In this document: positions 8,230-16,041 of the stretch, one piece after another
How positions within the stretch are numbered: the stretch's first letter is position 1
Layout of the letters: every line of letters starts with the position of its first letter
Origin: Gordonia oryzae
GTDB lineage: Bacteria; Actinomycetota; Actinomycetes; Mycobacteriales; Mycobacteriaceae
NCBI RefSeq assembly: GCF_003797185.1
Contig: NZ_RKMH01000003.1
Location: 248,001 to 312,000 of the forward strand
Length of the DNA: 64,000 bases
Direction of reading: 5' to 3'
The notes under the pieces: model-generated
Seen by the model: the letters and a program-made list of their open reading frames with translations, nothing else
Database searches by the model: none
What the model was told of the DNA's origin: nothing
Program-made: the position numbers and the translations under genes

Positions 8230-8404
8230 GGCTCCCCGGCGGATGTTACCCCGGAGGACCGGTAAGGAGTTCTGCCTACGGCTCGCGCGGTGAGGTGTGC
8301 CCGCCAAGAACTCCCACTTCTCGACGATCCGGTTCGCGCCGCCGCTGGTGATCACCCACGACGAGATCGACTGGATGAAAGAACAATTCGCACTGCATGG
8401 TTGA
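8230..8404 (+). pseudogene. rocD: Ornithine aminotransferase (rocD) C-terminal remnant
   Basis: In one frame the sequence reads TGKEFCLRLAR, a TGA stop (8291-8293), then [18 protein letters not shown] and [18 protein letters not shown] to a stop at 8404. This matches the C-terminus of PLP-dependent ornithine-oxo-acid aminotransferases, where K(D/N)[14 protein letters not shown] precedes the final helix. The rest of the enzyme, including the PLP lysine, is absent upstream. The in-frame stop and lost N-terminus make it a relic. Confidence 0.75.
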
Positions 8405-8700
8405 TCACCGCTCGAGCCGCCACATCTGCTCCGGTCGCCGCGCTGAGGACCGTTGCTCCGCCGGGTTACATACGACCTCCACCGCCCGAGAAGCAGATTC
8501 GGCGGACACCTCTCGCGGATCGAGCTTGTCGACCCATTCGGCGCGGGCTGCATACCACAGATGGTGGGTGTCGAGCCCGTCGATACGATCGAGATGCCAG
8601 TCCGGCCCCCGACCCCTCGAGCATCGCGAGGTCGATCGCACGGTTGGATGCGACGAACCGGACGGGTGTCCACCACGCTTGGGCACCCGTCGAAAAGTTC
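8405..8700 (-). pseudogene. ECF sigma factor (DUF6596 type) C-terminal remnant
   Basis: On the minus strand one frame (about 8690-8610) reads VRFVASNRAIDLAMLEGSG. After a one-base shift, DGLDTHHLWYAARAEWVDKL, ASRAVEVV and NPAEQR run to a stop at 8405. This is the tail of large ECF-type sigma factors with a DUF6596 domain (LNRAVA-x-EGPAAGL, YHLxHAARAELLRRLGR, NPAERRFLERRL). Sigma-2 and sigma-4 regions are missing. It lies tail to tail with the rocD relic, so two adjacent genes decayed together or are edges of a deletion. Confidence 0.6.
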
Positions 8701-8745
8701 TCGACCGGCCGACGGCGATCGCGTCATACACCGGCAGGTGACGAC

Positions 8746-8758
8746 TACGCTGAATCGC
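8746..8758 (+). promoter_or_regulatory. Leaderless promoter of the phosphatase gene
   Basis: TACGCT at 8746-8751 lies seven bases before GTG 8759, the spacing at which transcription begins on the start codon. Confidence 0.5.
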
Positions 8759-9382
8759 GTGTCCACCGATCGCACCCGTCGCCGCGTCCTACTCGTCCGC
8801 CATGGGCAGACCGAATGGTCGCTGTCCGATCGGCACACCGGTCGCACCGACATCGACTTGACCGCGAAAGGTGCGCAGGAGGCCGCGGCACTGAAGGGCA
8901 TCACCGAACGCATCGGTCTACACCAGCCGTTCGTGTTCGCCTCCCCCCGACGGCGCGCCCAGCGGACCGCCGAACTCGCCGGCCTCACCGTCGATGAGAC
9001 CAACGAGTTGTTTGCGGAGTGGGACTACGGCGACTACGAGGGATTGACCCGGGTGCAGATCCAGGCGGATCACGATCCGACGTGGGCAATCTGGACCCAC
9101 GGCGCACCCGGTGGCGAATCGGTCTCAGACATGAGCAGACGAGTCGACGCCGCCGTCGATCGCGTCGAAAGTCAGCTCGGTTCGAGCGATGTGGTGGTCG
9201 TGTCGCATGGGCACTTCTCGCGGTCGTTCATCTGCCGATTCCTGCGCTGGCCCATCAGCCGAGGCGCCGACATCGACCTGCGGCCCGCGGGTTCGGCCCT
9301 GCTCGCCGAGGCAGGCGGCGATCGCCGACTGTCCGAATTGCTTGGACCCGTGGGTGAATGGGCCGATCCCACATCAATCTGA
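8759..9382 (+). CDS. Histidine phosphatase (phosphoglycerate mutase-like) family protein
   Basis: A 207-residue enzyme with the phosphohistidine RHG motif at the N-terminus (RRVLLVRHGQTEWS). Further signatures are ASPRRRAQRTAEL, EWDYGDYEGLT and the second catalytic His in VVVVSHGHFSRS. The family dephosphorylates sugar phosphates and other small substrates; the exact substrate is unknown. GTG 8759 is chosen because a TACGCT box lies seven bases upstream and no ribosome site exists, although the frame stays open further upstream. It converges with the DUF255 gene. Confidence 0.88.
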   Translation: MSTDRTRRRVLLVRHGQTEWSLSDRHTGRTDIDLTAKGAQEAAALKGITERIGLHQPFVFASPRRRAQRTAELAGLTVDETNELFAEWDYGDYEGLTRVQIQADHDPTWAIWTHGAPGGESVSDMSRRVDAAVDRVESQLGSSDVVVVSHGHFSRSFICRFLRWPISRGADIDLRPAGSALLAEAGGDRRLSELLGPVGEWADPTSI

Positions 9383-9586
9383 CGAGCCCGTCGGTTCCCA
9401 GAGGTAGCCGGCGATGGCGACCACAGCCCTCGGAAACGTTCGGCCGCCGGAGTCGGAACGAACCGCCCTGGATCCCGCATCCGCGGCGTGGCAGCGGTTT
9501 CCGGTTTCGATGACGGCATCCTCGTGCTCACGTCGTCGGAGTGGTCATCTTCGGTGTGAAGATGCCACTCGCATCGTGCAGCCAGG

Positions 9587-11623
9587 TCACCGCAGCGCGG
9601 CCCGCAACCCCTGTTCGTCGGTGACCGGGAGATCGCACACCATACCCCTGCACACATAGGCGGCATCGACATCCCCGACGGGACCGCGGGCTTCCAGTAA
9701 CGGCATCGAATCTCGTTGACCGGCAACGATGATCGATCCGCCGGGCGCAACCGTCCACGCGAGGCCGGCGAGCGCACCCGTGCTGCACGCTGTCTGGGAC
9801 ACAGCGATCTGTAATGGCCCGGCGATGCGCGCCTGTGTCACCGCAAGCCATTGGCCGGCCGAGCGCGGAAGTTTGGCCAACAGTACTGCTCCGCGGCCGA
9901 GGGTGGCGTCGAGGAGCTCGCTGTAGCGCATGGCGGAAGTGGTGTCGGCCAGTGCCGATGCGGCGAGTAGCGCCTCGGCCAGCAGCGAGGCACCTGCAGG
10001 AGTGGCGCCGTCGATCGGATCGCGGGGTCGTGCGATGAGGTCGATGCCCGCGGCGTCGTACCAGCTTCCCGGCTCGTCGGCATCGGCGAAGATCTCGATC
10101 GTGGTGTCCAACAGTTCCAGGGCCTGATCACGAAGGGAGATCTCACCGGTCACCTGATGAAGGGTCAGCAGCGCGGTGACCAGCGCTGCGTGATCATCAA
10201 GTGCGGCAACAGGATCGCCGACCACACCACCGAGGGAGGACCGGCGCAGTCGACCATCTCGGACGTGCTCGGCGCACAGTGTCGCGGCAACCTCGCGCGC
10301 GAGGTCGATCCACTCCGGATGACCGAGCCCCGCGCCCGCCTCCGCCAGGGCGGTGACGGCGATCGCGTTCCAGCCGGTGACCACCTTGTCATCCCGGGCG
10401 GGTTGTGGCCGATCGGCGCGCACGGCCAGCAACCGTCGTCGCACGTCGTCGAATCGCTCTCGGACGGCTGGGGTATCGAATCCATCGGGGTCGAGCCGCA
10501 ACCGCAGGGTTGACGTTCCGTGCTCGAAGGTCCCCGATTCGGTCACACCGAAAAGTTCTGCAGCCCACTGGCCGTCGGCATCACCGAGCACCTCGGTCAG
10601 TTGTGTCGGCGTCCACACGTAGGTCGATCCTTCGACGCCGGCGGCGTCGGCGTCGAGCGCGGACGCGAAGCCACCAGGCACCAGCAGGTCCCGTCGTAGG
10701 AACTCCACGATCTCTGCAGTGACGCGGGTGGCCAGCCGATCGCCGGTGATCCGGGCCAGATGCGCGTACACCCGCAACAGCTGCGCGTTGTCGTAGAGCA
10801 TCTTCTCGAAGTGCGGGACCACCCAGTCGTTGTCGACCGCGTAGCGGGCGAAACCGCCGGCGAGCTGGTCGTGAATGCCGCCGCGCGCCATCGCATCACA
10901 CGTGCGGCGAGCCGCCTCGAGAGCCTCGGTCGTTCCGGTGTATTCGGTGTGCCGCAGCAACGCTTCGAGCAACGCCGCCGGCGGGAACTTCGGCGCTCCG
11001 CCGAATCCGCCGGACTCGCGGTCCTCGTCACCGAGGACCGTGTTCACCGCGTGCGCGAGGAGCCGGTCGTCGACCTCGAGCGCCCCGGCTGGTAACGCCG
11101 CGGCGTTGGTCTGCAGATGATCTCGGACCTTACGCCCGACACCCCAGACCTCATCGCGCCGCTGCGTCCACGCCACTGTGATGGCGGTGAGGAGTTGCCG
11201 AAACGATGGCATGCCGTTGCGCGGCGAGTCCGGAAAGTAGGTGCCGCAGTAGAACGGCTCTCCGCCGGGCGTGAGAAAGCAGGTCATCGGCCAACCACCC
11301 TGCCCGGTCATCGCGACGGTGGCGTTCATGTAGATCGCATCGATGTCCGGCCGCTCTTCACGGTCGACCTTGATACACACGAACTCGGCGTTCATCTGTG
11401 CAGCCGTCGCCTCGTCCTCGAACGATTCGTGTGCCATCACGTGACACCAATGGCAGGCGGCATACCCGATCGAGAGCAGGACCGGGACGTCCCGACGGGC
11501 AGCCTCGGCGAGCGGGCCGTCACCCCACTCCCGCCAATACACCGGATTGTCGGCGTGCTGGCGGAGATATGGGCTGGTCGCCGCGCCGAGCTCATTGCGC
11601 GCTTGGCTGGACTCACTGGTCAT
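9587..11623 (-). CDS. Thioredoxin domain-containing protein (DUF255/YyaL family)
   Basis: A 678-residue protein with an N-terminal thioredoxin fold carrying CHWC (Cys57, Cys60) in SIGYAACHWCHVM. An alpha/alpha-barrel (six-hairpin-like) domain follows, with GGFGGAPKFP, GGIHDQLAGGFARYAVD and WVVPHFEKMLYDN. This is the YyaL/SPATA20 family; in M. tuberculosis the homologue (Rv1084) sits in the same neighbourhood. Its function is poorly known. The start is set at ATG 11623, where similarity begins (NELGAATSPYLRQHADNPV); 51 open codons upstream lack family features. The small membrane protein gene and mca lie just upstream on the same strand. Confidence 0.9.
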   Translation of the reverse strand: MTSESSQARNELGAATSPYLRQHADNPVYWREWGDGPLAEAARRDVPVLLSIGYAACHWCHVMAHESFEDEATAAQMNAEFVCIKVDREERPDIDAIYMNATVAMTGQGGWPMTCFLTPGGEPFYCGTYFPDSPRNGMPSFRQLLTAITVAWTQRRDEVWGVGRKVRDHLQTNAAALPAGALEVDDRLLAHAVNTVLGDEDRESGGFGGAPKFPPAALLEALLRHTEYTGTTEALEAARRTCDAMARGGIHDQLAGGFARYAVDNDWVVPHFEKMLYDNAQLLRVYAHLARITGDRLATRVTAEIVEFLRRDLLVPGGFASALDADAAGVEGSTYVWTPTQLTEVLGDADGQWAAELFGVTESGTFEHGTSTLRLRLDPDGFDTPAVRERFDDVRRRLLAVRADRPQPARDDKVVTGWNAIAVTALAEAGAGLGHPEWIDLAREVAATLCAEHVRDGRLRRSSLGGVVGDPVAALDDHAALVTALLTLHQVTGEISLRDQALELLDTTIEIFADADEPGSWYDAAGIDLIARPRDPIDGATPAGASLLAEALLAASALADTTSAMRYSELLDATLGRGAVLLAKLPRSAGQWLAVTQARIAGPLQIAVSQTACSTGALAGLAWTVAPGGSIIVAGQRDSMPLLEARGPVGDVDAAYVCRGMVCDLPVTDEQGLRAALR

Positions 11624-11672
11624 CGGTGTCCTCGCATCCGACGCTCGGGTGTCCGACGATCCACCTGCCGGG

Positions 11673-11996
11673 TCAGGTGTCGGCCGGCTTCCTCGCCGTA
11701 GCCGCGTCACCGATGACGTTGGCGCCGCCCAGCGACTGCGGGGTCCCGGGACCCACCGAATCGGTGCCCTCGTCAAAGGCCTGATCGGCTTCGGGGTGCT
11801 CGGTGTCGAACGTCTTGGGCAGTTTGCGCAGTTGCCGGTTCATCGACCAGATGAGCAGGGCCGTGCAGATCAGCAGCAGGATGATGATCAGCAGACCCAG
11901 CGGAGACGCCTTGCCGAACTCCGGCCCCTGGGGCTGCTGGTCGGCGGCCAGGAGCACGCTGTGCACCCCCCCGGCGACGATCGACACCGACGTCAT
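11673..11996 (-). CDS. Small single-pass membrane protein downstream of mca
   Basis: A 107-residue protein with one clear transmembrane helix ([20 protein letters not shown], about residues 31-50). An acidic, disordered C-terminal tail follows ([15 protein letters not shown]). ATG 11996 overlaps the stop of mca (ATGA), so the two are coupled. A small conserved membrane protein occupies the same place beside mca in mycobacteria (Rv1083). No catalytic motif is visible and its function is unknown. Confidence 0.82.
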   Translation of the reverse strand: MTSVSIVAGGVHSVLLAADQQPQGPEFGKASPLGLLIIILLLICTALLIWSMNRQLRKLPKTFDTEHPEADQAFDEGTDSVGPGTPQSLGGANVIGDAATARKPADT

Positions 11997-13006
11997 CGGG
12001 TTATCTCGCTGTTCGCCTCGACCCCGGCGAACAGATCGCTTTCGGGAATCGAGGTGGTCACTCGGGTCTGCGCCAGCTCGAACTCCTCGGTCGGCCACAG
12101 ACGCTGCTGCCACTCGAGCGGGACGGCGAAGAACATCCCGTTCGGGTCGATCTGGGTGGCGTGCGCACGCAACGCGTCGTCACGCTGGGAAAAGTACTCG
12201 CCGCACTCAACCTGGGTGGTCACCCGCGCCATCAGGTCGCCTCGGCTGGAATCCCACTTGCTCAGCCATTCCTTGAACGGGCTCTCCTGCCCGTGGCGTT
12301 CGAACTCGTCGGAGAACAGGATCATCCGGTCCCGGATGAAGCCGTGGGTGTAGTAGAGCTTCGAGACGGTCCACGGTTCACCGGCTCCAGGATAGGCCTC
12401 GGGGTCGCCTGCCGACTCGAACGCGGCGACCGACACCTTGTGGCACATGATGTGATCGGGATGGGGGTATCCGCCACGCTCGTCGTAGGTGATCATGACG
12501 TGCGGCCGGAACTCGCGGACGAGCTTCACGAGCGCTTCGGTGGGCACCTCAAGAGGCAGGGTGGCGAACGCCCCCTCCGGCAACGGCGGCGGCGGATCGC
12601 CCTCGGGTAACCCGGAGTCAACGAAACCGAGCCACTTCTGCTGCACACCGAGTGCCGCGGCGGCCTTGGCCATCTCATCCTTGCGGACCTCACTCATCCG
12701 CTCCTTGATGCCCGGGCGATCCATCGCCGGGTTGAGGATGTCACCGCGCTCGCCGCCGGTCAGCGTGACAATCAGAACGTCGTTGCCCTCCGCGGCGTAT
12801 TTCGCCGATGTCGCCGCGCCCTTGCTGGATTCGTCGTCGGGATGGGCGTGCACCGCCATCAGCCGGAATCCACCTTGCGGCGAAGTCGGGACAACCCCGG
12901 CCGTCGTCGACGAGCCGCCCCACGGGGTCGACGGTGTCGACGGGTGGGATTCGGCGGTGTGGGTCTCGCGCACGGTTCCTCGCCTTCGGGTCGGTACTTC
13001 TCTCAT
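11993..13006 (-). CDS. mca: Mycothiol S-conjugate amidase
   Basis: The product (337 residues from the first start) is a zinc amidase of the LmbE/MshB family with the metal motifs AVHAHPDDE and [14 protein letters not shown]. Also present are [34 protein letters not shown] and THATQIDP-like segments typical of Mca rather than MshB. It cleaves mycothiol S-conjugates to mercapturic acids and glucosaminyl inositol during detoxification. The N-terminus has about 43 extra residues before the conserved [12 protein letters not shown], so a later start is possible (GTG at residue 12 is one option). The gene is divergent from the DUF4307 gene with only a 15-bp gap. Confidence 0.94.
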   Translation of the reverse strand: MREVPTRRRGTVRETHTAESHPSTPSTPWGGSSTTAGVVPTSPQGGFRLMAVHAHPDDESSKGAATSAKYAAEGNDVLIVTLTGGERGDILNPAMDRPGIKERMSEVRKDEMAKAAAALGVQQKWLGFVDSGLPEGDPPPPLPEGAFATLPLEVPTEALVKLVREFRPHVMITYDERGGYPHPDHIMCHKVSVAAFESAGDPEAYPGAGEPWTVSKLYYTHGFIRDRMILFSDEFERHGQESPFKEWLSKWDSSRGDLMARVTTQVECGEYFSQRDDALRAHATQIDPNGMFFAVPLEWQQRLWPTEEFELAQTRVTTSIPESDLFAGVEANSEITR

Positions 13007-13021
13007 GGTAGGTATTGACCC
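13007..13021. promoter_or_regulatory. Minimal divergent promoter between mca and the DUF4307 gene
   Basis: Only 15 bp separate the two annotated starts. On the plus strand TAGGTA lies seven bases before GTG 13022, fitting a leaderless transcript. On the minus strand AATACC and TACCAT lie within the same bases before the mca ATG. The opposing promoters must overlap unless mca starts at a later codon. Confidence 0.5.
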
Positions 13022-13510
13022 GTGAACAGTTCAGACGGGGGCACGCCATCGGGCTCCGACCTGCAGGATCGTCCGCAGAGCGGCCCGCGGGCTACATATC
13101 CCGTCGCACAATCGGCGTCGAGCCGTCGATTGTGGTTCATCGCACTCTCGGTGCTCGTCGCAATCGTCGGGGTCGTTCTCGCGGTCATCGGCTACCACAA
13201 GTTCGCCGACCCCGATGTCTCCGGTCAGGCCACCGGATACGACATCCTCAACCCGTCGACCGTGGCGGTGCAGTTCACCGTGAACCGGGCCGACCCGTCA
13301 CAGCCGGTCGCCTGTGTCATCCGTGCCCGCTCCCAGGACGGGTCGGAGACCGGACGCCGCGAGGTCCTGATCGGCCCCGGGCAGGTGCAGGAAGGACACC
13401 GCGTCGAGGTCAAGACCTCCGAACCACCGGTGATCGGTGAGGTGTTCGGCTGCTCGACCAGCGTGCCCGCCTATCTCACCGCTCCGCCGTCGGCAGGAGC
13501 GGACCGATGA
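13022..13510 (+). CDS. DUF4307 domain membrane-anchored protein
   Basis: A 162-residue protein with a Ser/Gly/Pro-rich cytoplasmic N-terminus (about 35 residues) and one transmembrane helix ([20 protein letters not shown]). Its extracytoplasmic domain has the DUF4307 pattern: [18 protein letters not shown], and conserved Cys in VACVIRA and EVFGCSTS. A homologue lies next to mca in mycobacteria (Rv1081c region). Function unknown. GTG 13022 is chosen on the leaderless promoter. The stop overlaps the start of the transporter gene that follows. Confidence 0.85.
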   Translation: MNSSDGGTPSGSDLQDRPQSGPRATYPVAQSASSRRLWFIALSVLVAIVGVVLAVIGYHKFADPDVSGQATGYDILNPSTVAVQFTVNRADPSQPVACVIRARSQDGSETGRREVLIGPGQVQEGHRVEVKTSEPPVIGEVFGCSTSVPAYLTAPPSAGADR

Positions 13511-14259
13511 CCGGGTCCGACACGCGGCCCAACCGCGCGGTCTTCGCGACCGTGGCGAGCCACTATCTACCGATGCTGACCGCGCTGTTCGTCGGGGTCA
13601 TGCTCATCAGCAACATCACCGGCACCAAAGGTGTGCTGCTGTTCGACCAGTGGTTGCATCTTGATCTGGGCCCGTTCCACCTCAACGGCTTGGTCACCGA
13701 CGGCGCCTTCTATCTGTTCCCCCTCGCCTATGTGCTCGGCGACGTCATCAGCGAGGTGTACGGCTTCAAGACCATGCGTCGGGTGATTCTCGCCGGATTC
13801 GTCGTGCTGCTGATCGCCTCCGCATGCTTCTGGCTGACCATTTACCTTCCGGCCGCCCCGTTCTATTCCAATCAGGAATCGTTCAAAGCCGTCGCCGGGG
13901 TGGTACCGCAGTTCTTGTTGGCCGGACTACTCGGATACCTCGCCGGCGAATTCCTCAATTCCTTTGTCCTGGTGAAGATGAAGGAACGAGCCGGAGAACG
14001 ACGACTGTGGGCGCGGCTGCTCGGCTCGACCATCGTTGGCGAATTCGCCGACACCCTCGTGTTCTGTTCGGTCGCCGCGTCGGCGCTGGGCATCTCGACC
14101 TGGGGTGACTTCTGGAACTATACGATCGTCGGATTCCTGTGGAAGACGTTGGTTGAAATCATCATCATGCCCGTCACATATCTGGTGTGCGCGTGGCTGA
14201 AAAGGGCCGAGCCCTCGTATGTGGCAGCTCTCGCGGAGGCACGCGCAACCCCGACGTGA
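13507..14259 (+). CDS. Queuosine precursor transporter (YhhQ/QPTR family)
   Basis: A 250-residue polytopic protein with about six hydrophobic segments. It carries the vitamin uptake (DUF165) family marks: LFVGVMLISNITGTKG, FPLAYVLGDVISEVYGFK, and ERRLWARLLGSTIVGEFADT. YhhQ imports the 7-deazaguanine bases preQ0 or preQ1 used to make queuosine in tRNA. No queuosine gene lies within the window, so salvage by transport is the inferred role. The ATG overlaps the end of the DUF4307 gene by four bases. Confidence 0.9.
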   Translation: MTGSDTRPNRAVFATVASHYLPMLTALFVGVMLISNITGTKGVLLFDQWLHLDLGPFHLNGLVTDGAFYLFPLAYVLGDVISEVYGFKTMRRVILAGFVVLLIASACFWLTIYLPAAPFYSNQESFKAVAGVVPQFLLAGLLGYLAGEFLNSFVLVKMKERAGERRLWARLLGSTIVGEFADTLVFCSVAASALGISTWGDFWNYTIVGFLWKTLVEIIIMPVTYLVCAWLKRAEPSYVAALAEARATPT

Positions 14260-14397
14260 TGTGCGTTCGATCTCATCCGCTGGTACCCTCGACGGATACA
14301 CGGCTCCGCAAGGGGTCGTGTTGCTGCATTTAGAGCAGTCCACATACCCATCGTGAAGATTTCGCGACAGGGCGCGGACAACACAAAGGAGTGACCG
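14260..14397 (+). promoter_or_regulatory. greA promoter and ribosome site
   Basis: A TACCCT -10-like box near 14283 precedes a leader of about 100 nt ending with a strong AAAGGAG ribosome site six bases before the greA ATG. This gene is therefore not leaderless, unlike many neighbours. Confidence 0.4.
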
Positions 14398-14892
14398 ATG
14401 ACCGACACCCAGGTGACCTGGCTGACCCAGGAGTCCTACGACCGCCTCAAGGGCGAGCTGGACTCCCTGATCGCCAACCGTCCGGTCATTGCTGCGGAGA
14501 TCAACGAGCGTCGTGAAGAGGGTGACCTCAAGGAGAATGGCGGCTACCACGCTGCCCGCGAAGAGCAGGGCCAGCAGGAAGCGCGTATCCGCCAGCTGCA
14601 GGAACTCCTGAACAACGCCAAGGTCGGCGAGGCACCCACCCAATCGGGTGTTGCGCTGCCCGGATCGGTCGTGACCGTCTACTACGACGGCGACGAGAAC
14701 GACACCGAAACCTTCCTGATCGCCACCCGCGAGGAAGGCGCTCAGGGCGGAAAGTTGGAGACCTACTCCCCCAGCTCACCACTGGGCGCTGCGCTGATCG
14801 ACACCAAGGTCGGCGAAACCCGCGAATACACCGTCCCCAGCGGGGCGACGGTCAAGGTGACGCTGGTCAAGGCCGAGCCCTACCACAGCTGA
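14398..14892 (+). CDS. greA: Transcription elongation factor GreA
   Basis: At 164 residues it is full length for the family. The N-terminal coiled-coil hairpin (about 1-78) carries the acidic tip [18 protein letters not shown], which enters the RNA polymerase secondary channel to stimulate transcript cleavage. The C-terminal FKBP-like domain includes [14 protein letters not shown] and [16 protein letters not shown]. GreA rescues backtracked polymerase. The monocistronic layout, with its own ribosome site and a strong 3' hairpin, matches the isolated greA (Rv1080c) of M. tuberculosis next to the mca cluster. Confidence 0.97.
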   Translation: MTDTQVTWLTQESYDRLKGELDSLIANRPVIAAEINERREEGDLKENGGYHAAREEQGQQEARIRQLQELLNNAKVGEAPTQSGVALPGSVVTVYYDGDENDTETFLIATREEGAQGGKLETYSPSSPLGAALIDTKVGETREYTVPSGATVKVTLVKAEPYHS

Positions 14893-14912
14893 CCGGTTCA
14901 TCCCGAGATCTG

Positions 14913-14947
14913 CGATCGCGGCCGTCCTCACCGGACGGCCGCGATCG
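14913..14947 (+). terminator. greA terminator hairpin
   Basis: A perfect 15-bp inverted repeat (CGATCGCGGCCGTCC and GGACGGCCGCGATCG, loop TCACC) begins 20 bases after the greA stop. There is no long T-tract, as is common for high-GC actinobacterial terminators. Just downstream CGTCGTCTCCGGAT occurs twice in tandem. Confidence 0.8.
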
Positions 14948-15016
14948 TCGTCTCCGGATGCCGTCGTCTCCGGATACGCCGATCTGGCCACCCAACGAAC
15001 GAGAAAGTGTGACAAC

Positions 15017-15422
15017 TCTTGGCGTGAACCTGCATGCACACGCGCACGCAGAGTCGGGGGCCTCATCGCACCCGCCGTCGTCACGGCCGCGGTGATGGGC
15101 GCCGGGCCTGCACTCGCCGCCCCCGCACCGACTTCTGCGCCGACCGGCTTCTGCGCTGACCTACGGCAAGATCATCGCGAATGAGATTCGGACACAGACC
15201 TTTCCGAAGCTGGTGAAGGCGATGAGGTCGGCGCGAACCACGGCACCACGTGCTCGCGTTGCGGTGATCAGCCATCTGCGGATCGGGCCGGCCACCTACG
15301 GGCGCTGTCCTGCGCTCCCGGTCGCCGCGGGTGTTGTCGCCTACCCCTACGACAGTGGGGCAACATTCAACGACGCGATTCGACGCGCCGCCGCCGTGAT
15401 CGGCGTGGGCTTCGTCGACGAC
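15017..15422 (+). pseudogene. Secreted SGNH/GDSL hydrolase remnant
   Basis: A signal-peptide-like start (LIAPAVVTAAVMGAGPALAA) is followed, in a shifted frame, by LVKAMRSARTTAPRARVAVI, TYGRCPALPVAAG and FNDAIRRAAAVIGVGFVD. The latter segments match the C-terminal half of secreted mycobacterial-type GDSL lipases (arginine-rich helix, VVxxYP-like strand, LN-x-LRxAA, VGFVD). The GDS nucleophile block and the final catalytic DxxH are missing. Frame changes and deletions make this a relic. Confidence 0.5.
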
Positions 15423-15461
15423 ACCACCCCCGTCGGATTCGACGAGACCGACGGGGGTGGT
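15423..15461 (+). terminator. 14-bp hairpin
   Basis: ACCACCCCCGTCGG pairs perfectly with CCGACGGGGGTGGT across an 11-base loop, followed by TTGTG. It probably was, or is, a transcription terminator at the end of the decayed hydrolase. Confidence 0.5.
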
Positions 15462-15643
15462 TGTGCGACGCCTTTCCGACTCGACTCAGCATCTCGATCA
15501 ACGGTCGCGGCCCTCGCCGCGGCGTTGTCCACAACCAGTGCGATGGGTCACAGACGATCCACAGGTTGGTCGCAGACCGCCGACAACCTGCGGGTTCACA
15601 GTGGTTATATCGCATTCACTACAACGTGCGAACGGAGAGACCC

Positions 15644-15952
15644 ATGAGAATGCATAAGCCCGCACCCGAGGTGCCGATGATCGTGCTCACCGACGATCAG
15701 GCGGTCCACGCTTACGCCGACACGCTGTTCGACGCGGGGATACCACTCGCCGTCGTCAGCAGCGCCTACTCCGACGTCGTTCCCTACATGCTCGGCAACA
15801 ACGGCCACACCGTCGCGCTCGTCGCCGATGTCGACGACCCCGAGCAACTCGCGGGCGCCATCGTCACGGTCGAACGCCGCCTCGGCCCGGTCGGTGCGGT
15901 CGTCCGCTATGCCACCGACCTTCCGGCAACCTCGGTATCCTCGGCCGCCTGA
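15644..15952 (+). CDS. Small Rossmann-like protein (SDR N-terminal half without the glycine motif)
   Basis: A 102-residue protein preceded by GGAGAG seven bases before the ATG. The pattern IVLTDDQAVHAYADTLFDAG, then PLAVVSS, VALVADVDDPEQLAGAIV and RRLGPVGAVVRYA mimics the first half of short-chain dehydrogenases: strand, helix, strand, the D-V-x-D strand, and the helix before the NNAG region. However, the TGxxxGxG loop is replaced by LTDDQAVHAY, and no catalytic half follows. Cofactor binding is therefore doubtful. It may be an independent small protein or a relic with intact codon use. It precedes the ABC transporter on the same strand. Confidence 0.65.
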   Translation: MRMHKPAPEVPMIVLTDDQAVHAYADTLFDAGIPLAVVSSAYSDVVPYMLGNNGHTVALVADVDDPEQLAGAIVTVERRLGPVGAVVRYATDLPATSVSSAA

Positions 15953-15991
15953 CCTGCAGAGATCGTCGCGCCGTCAGTCGCCGACACCACG

Positions 15992-16008
15992 CGTAAGCCG
16001 ACGTAAGC
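15992..16008 (+). promoter_or_regulatory. Direct heptamer repeats upstream of the DrrAB-type operon
   Basis: CGTAAGC occurs at 15992-15998 and 16002-16008, a 10-bp (one helical turn) spacing, 34-50 bases before the ABC transporter start. SARP-type activators bind direct heptamer repeats, and a large AfsR/SARP regulator is encoded immediately beyond the operon, so this is a candidate site. Confidence 0.35.
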
Positions 16009-16041
16009 GCGACGACAGCCACACCGGGCACAGTGGTGTCC

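Noticed and set aside
8125-9003. Long minus-strand open frame of 292 codons
   Set aside because: Antisense to the phosphatase gene and the relics; Ser/Arg/Pro-rich shadow composition with no family resemblance.
15525-15533. TTGTCCACA, a perfect actinobacterial DnaA box, suggesting a replication origin
   Set aside because: Only one box with no cluster, no dnaA/dnaN genes and no AT-rich unwinding region; chance occurrence is likely.
15971-16041. Possible riboswitch before the DrrA-like gene
   Set aside because: The gap is only about 90 bp with no conserved aptamer features; direct repeats fit a protein site better.
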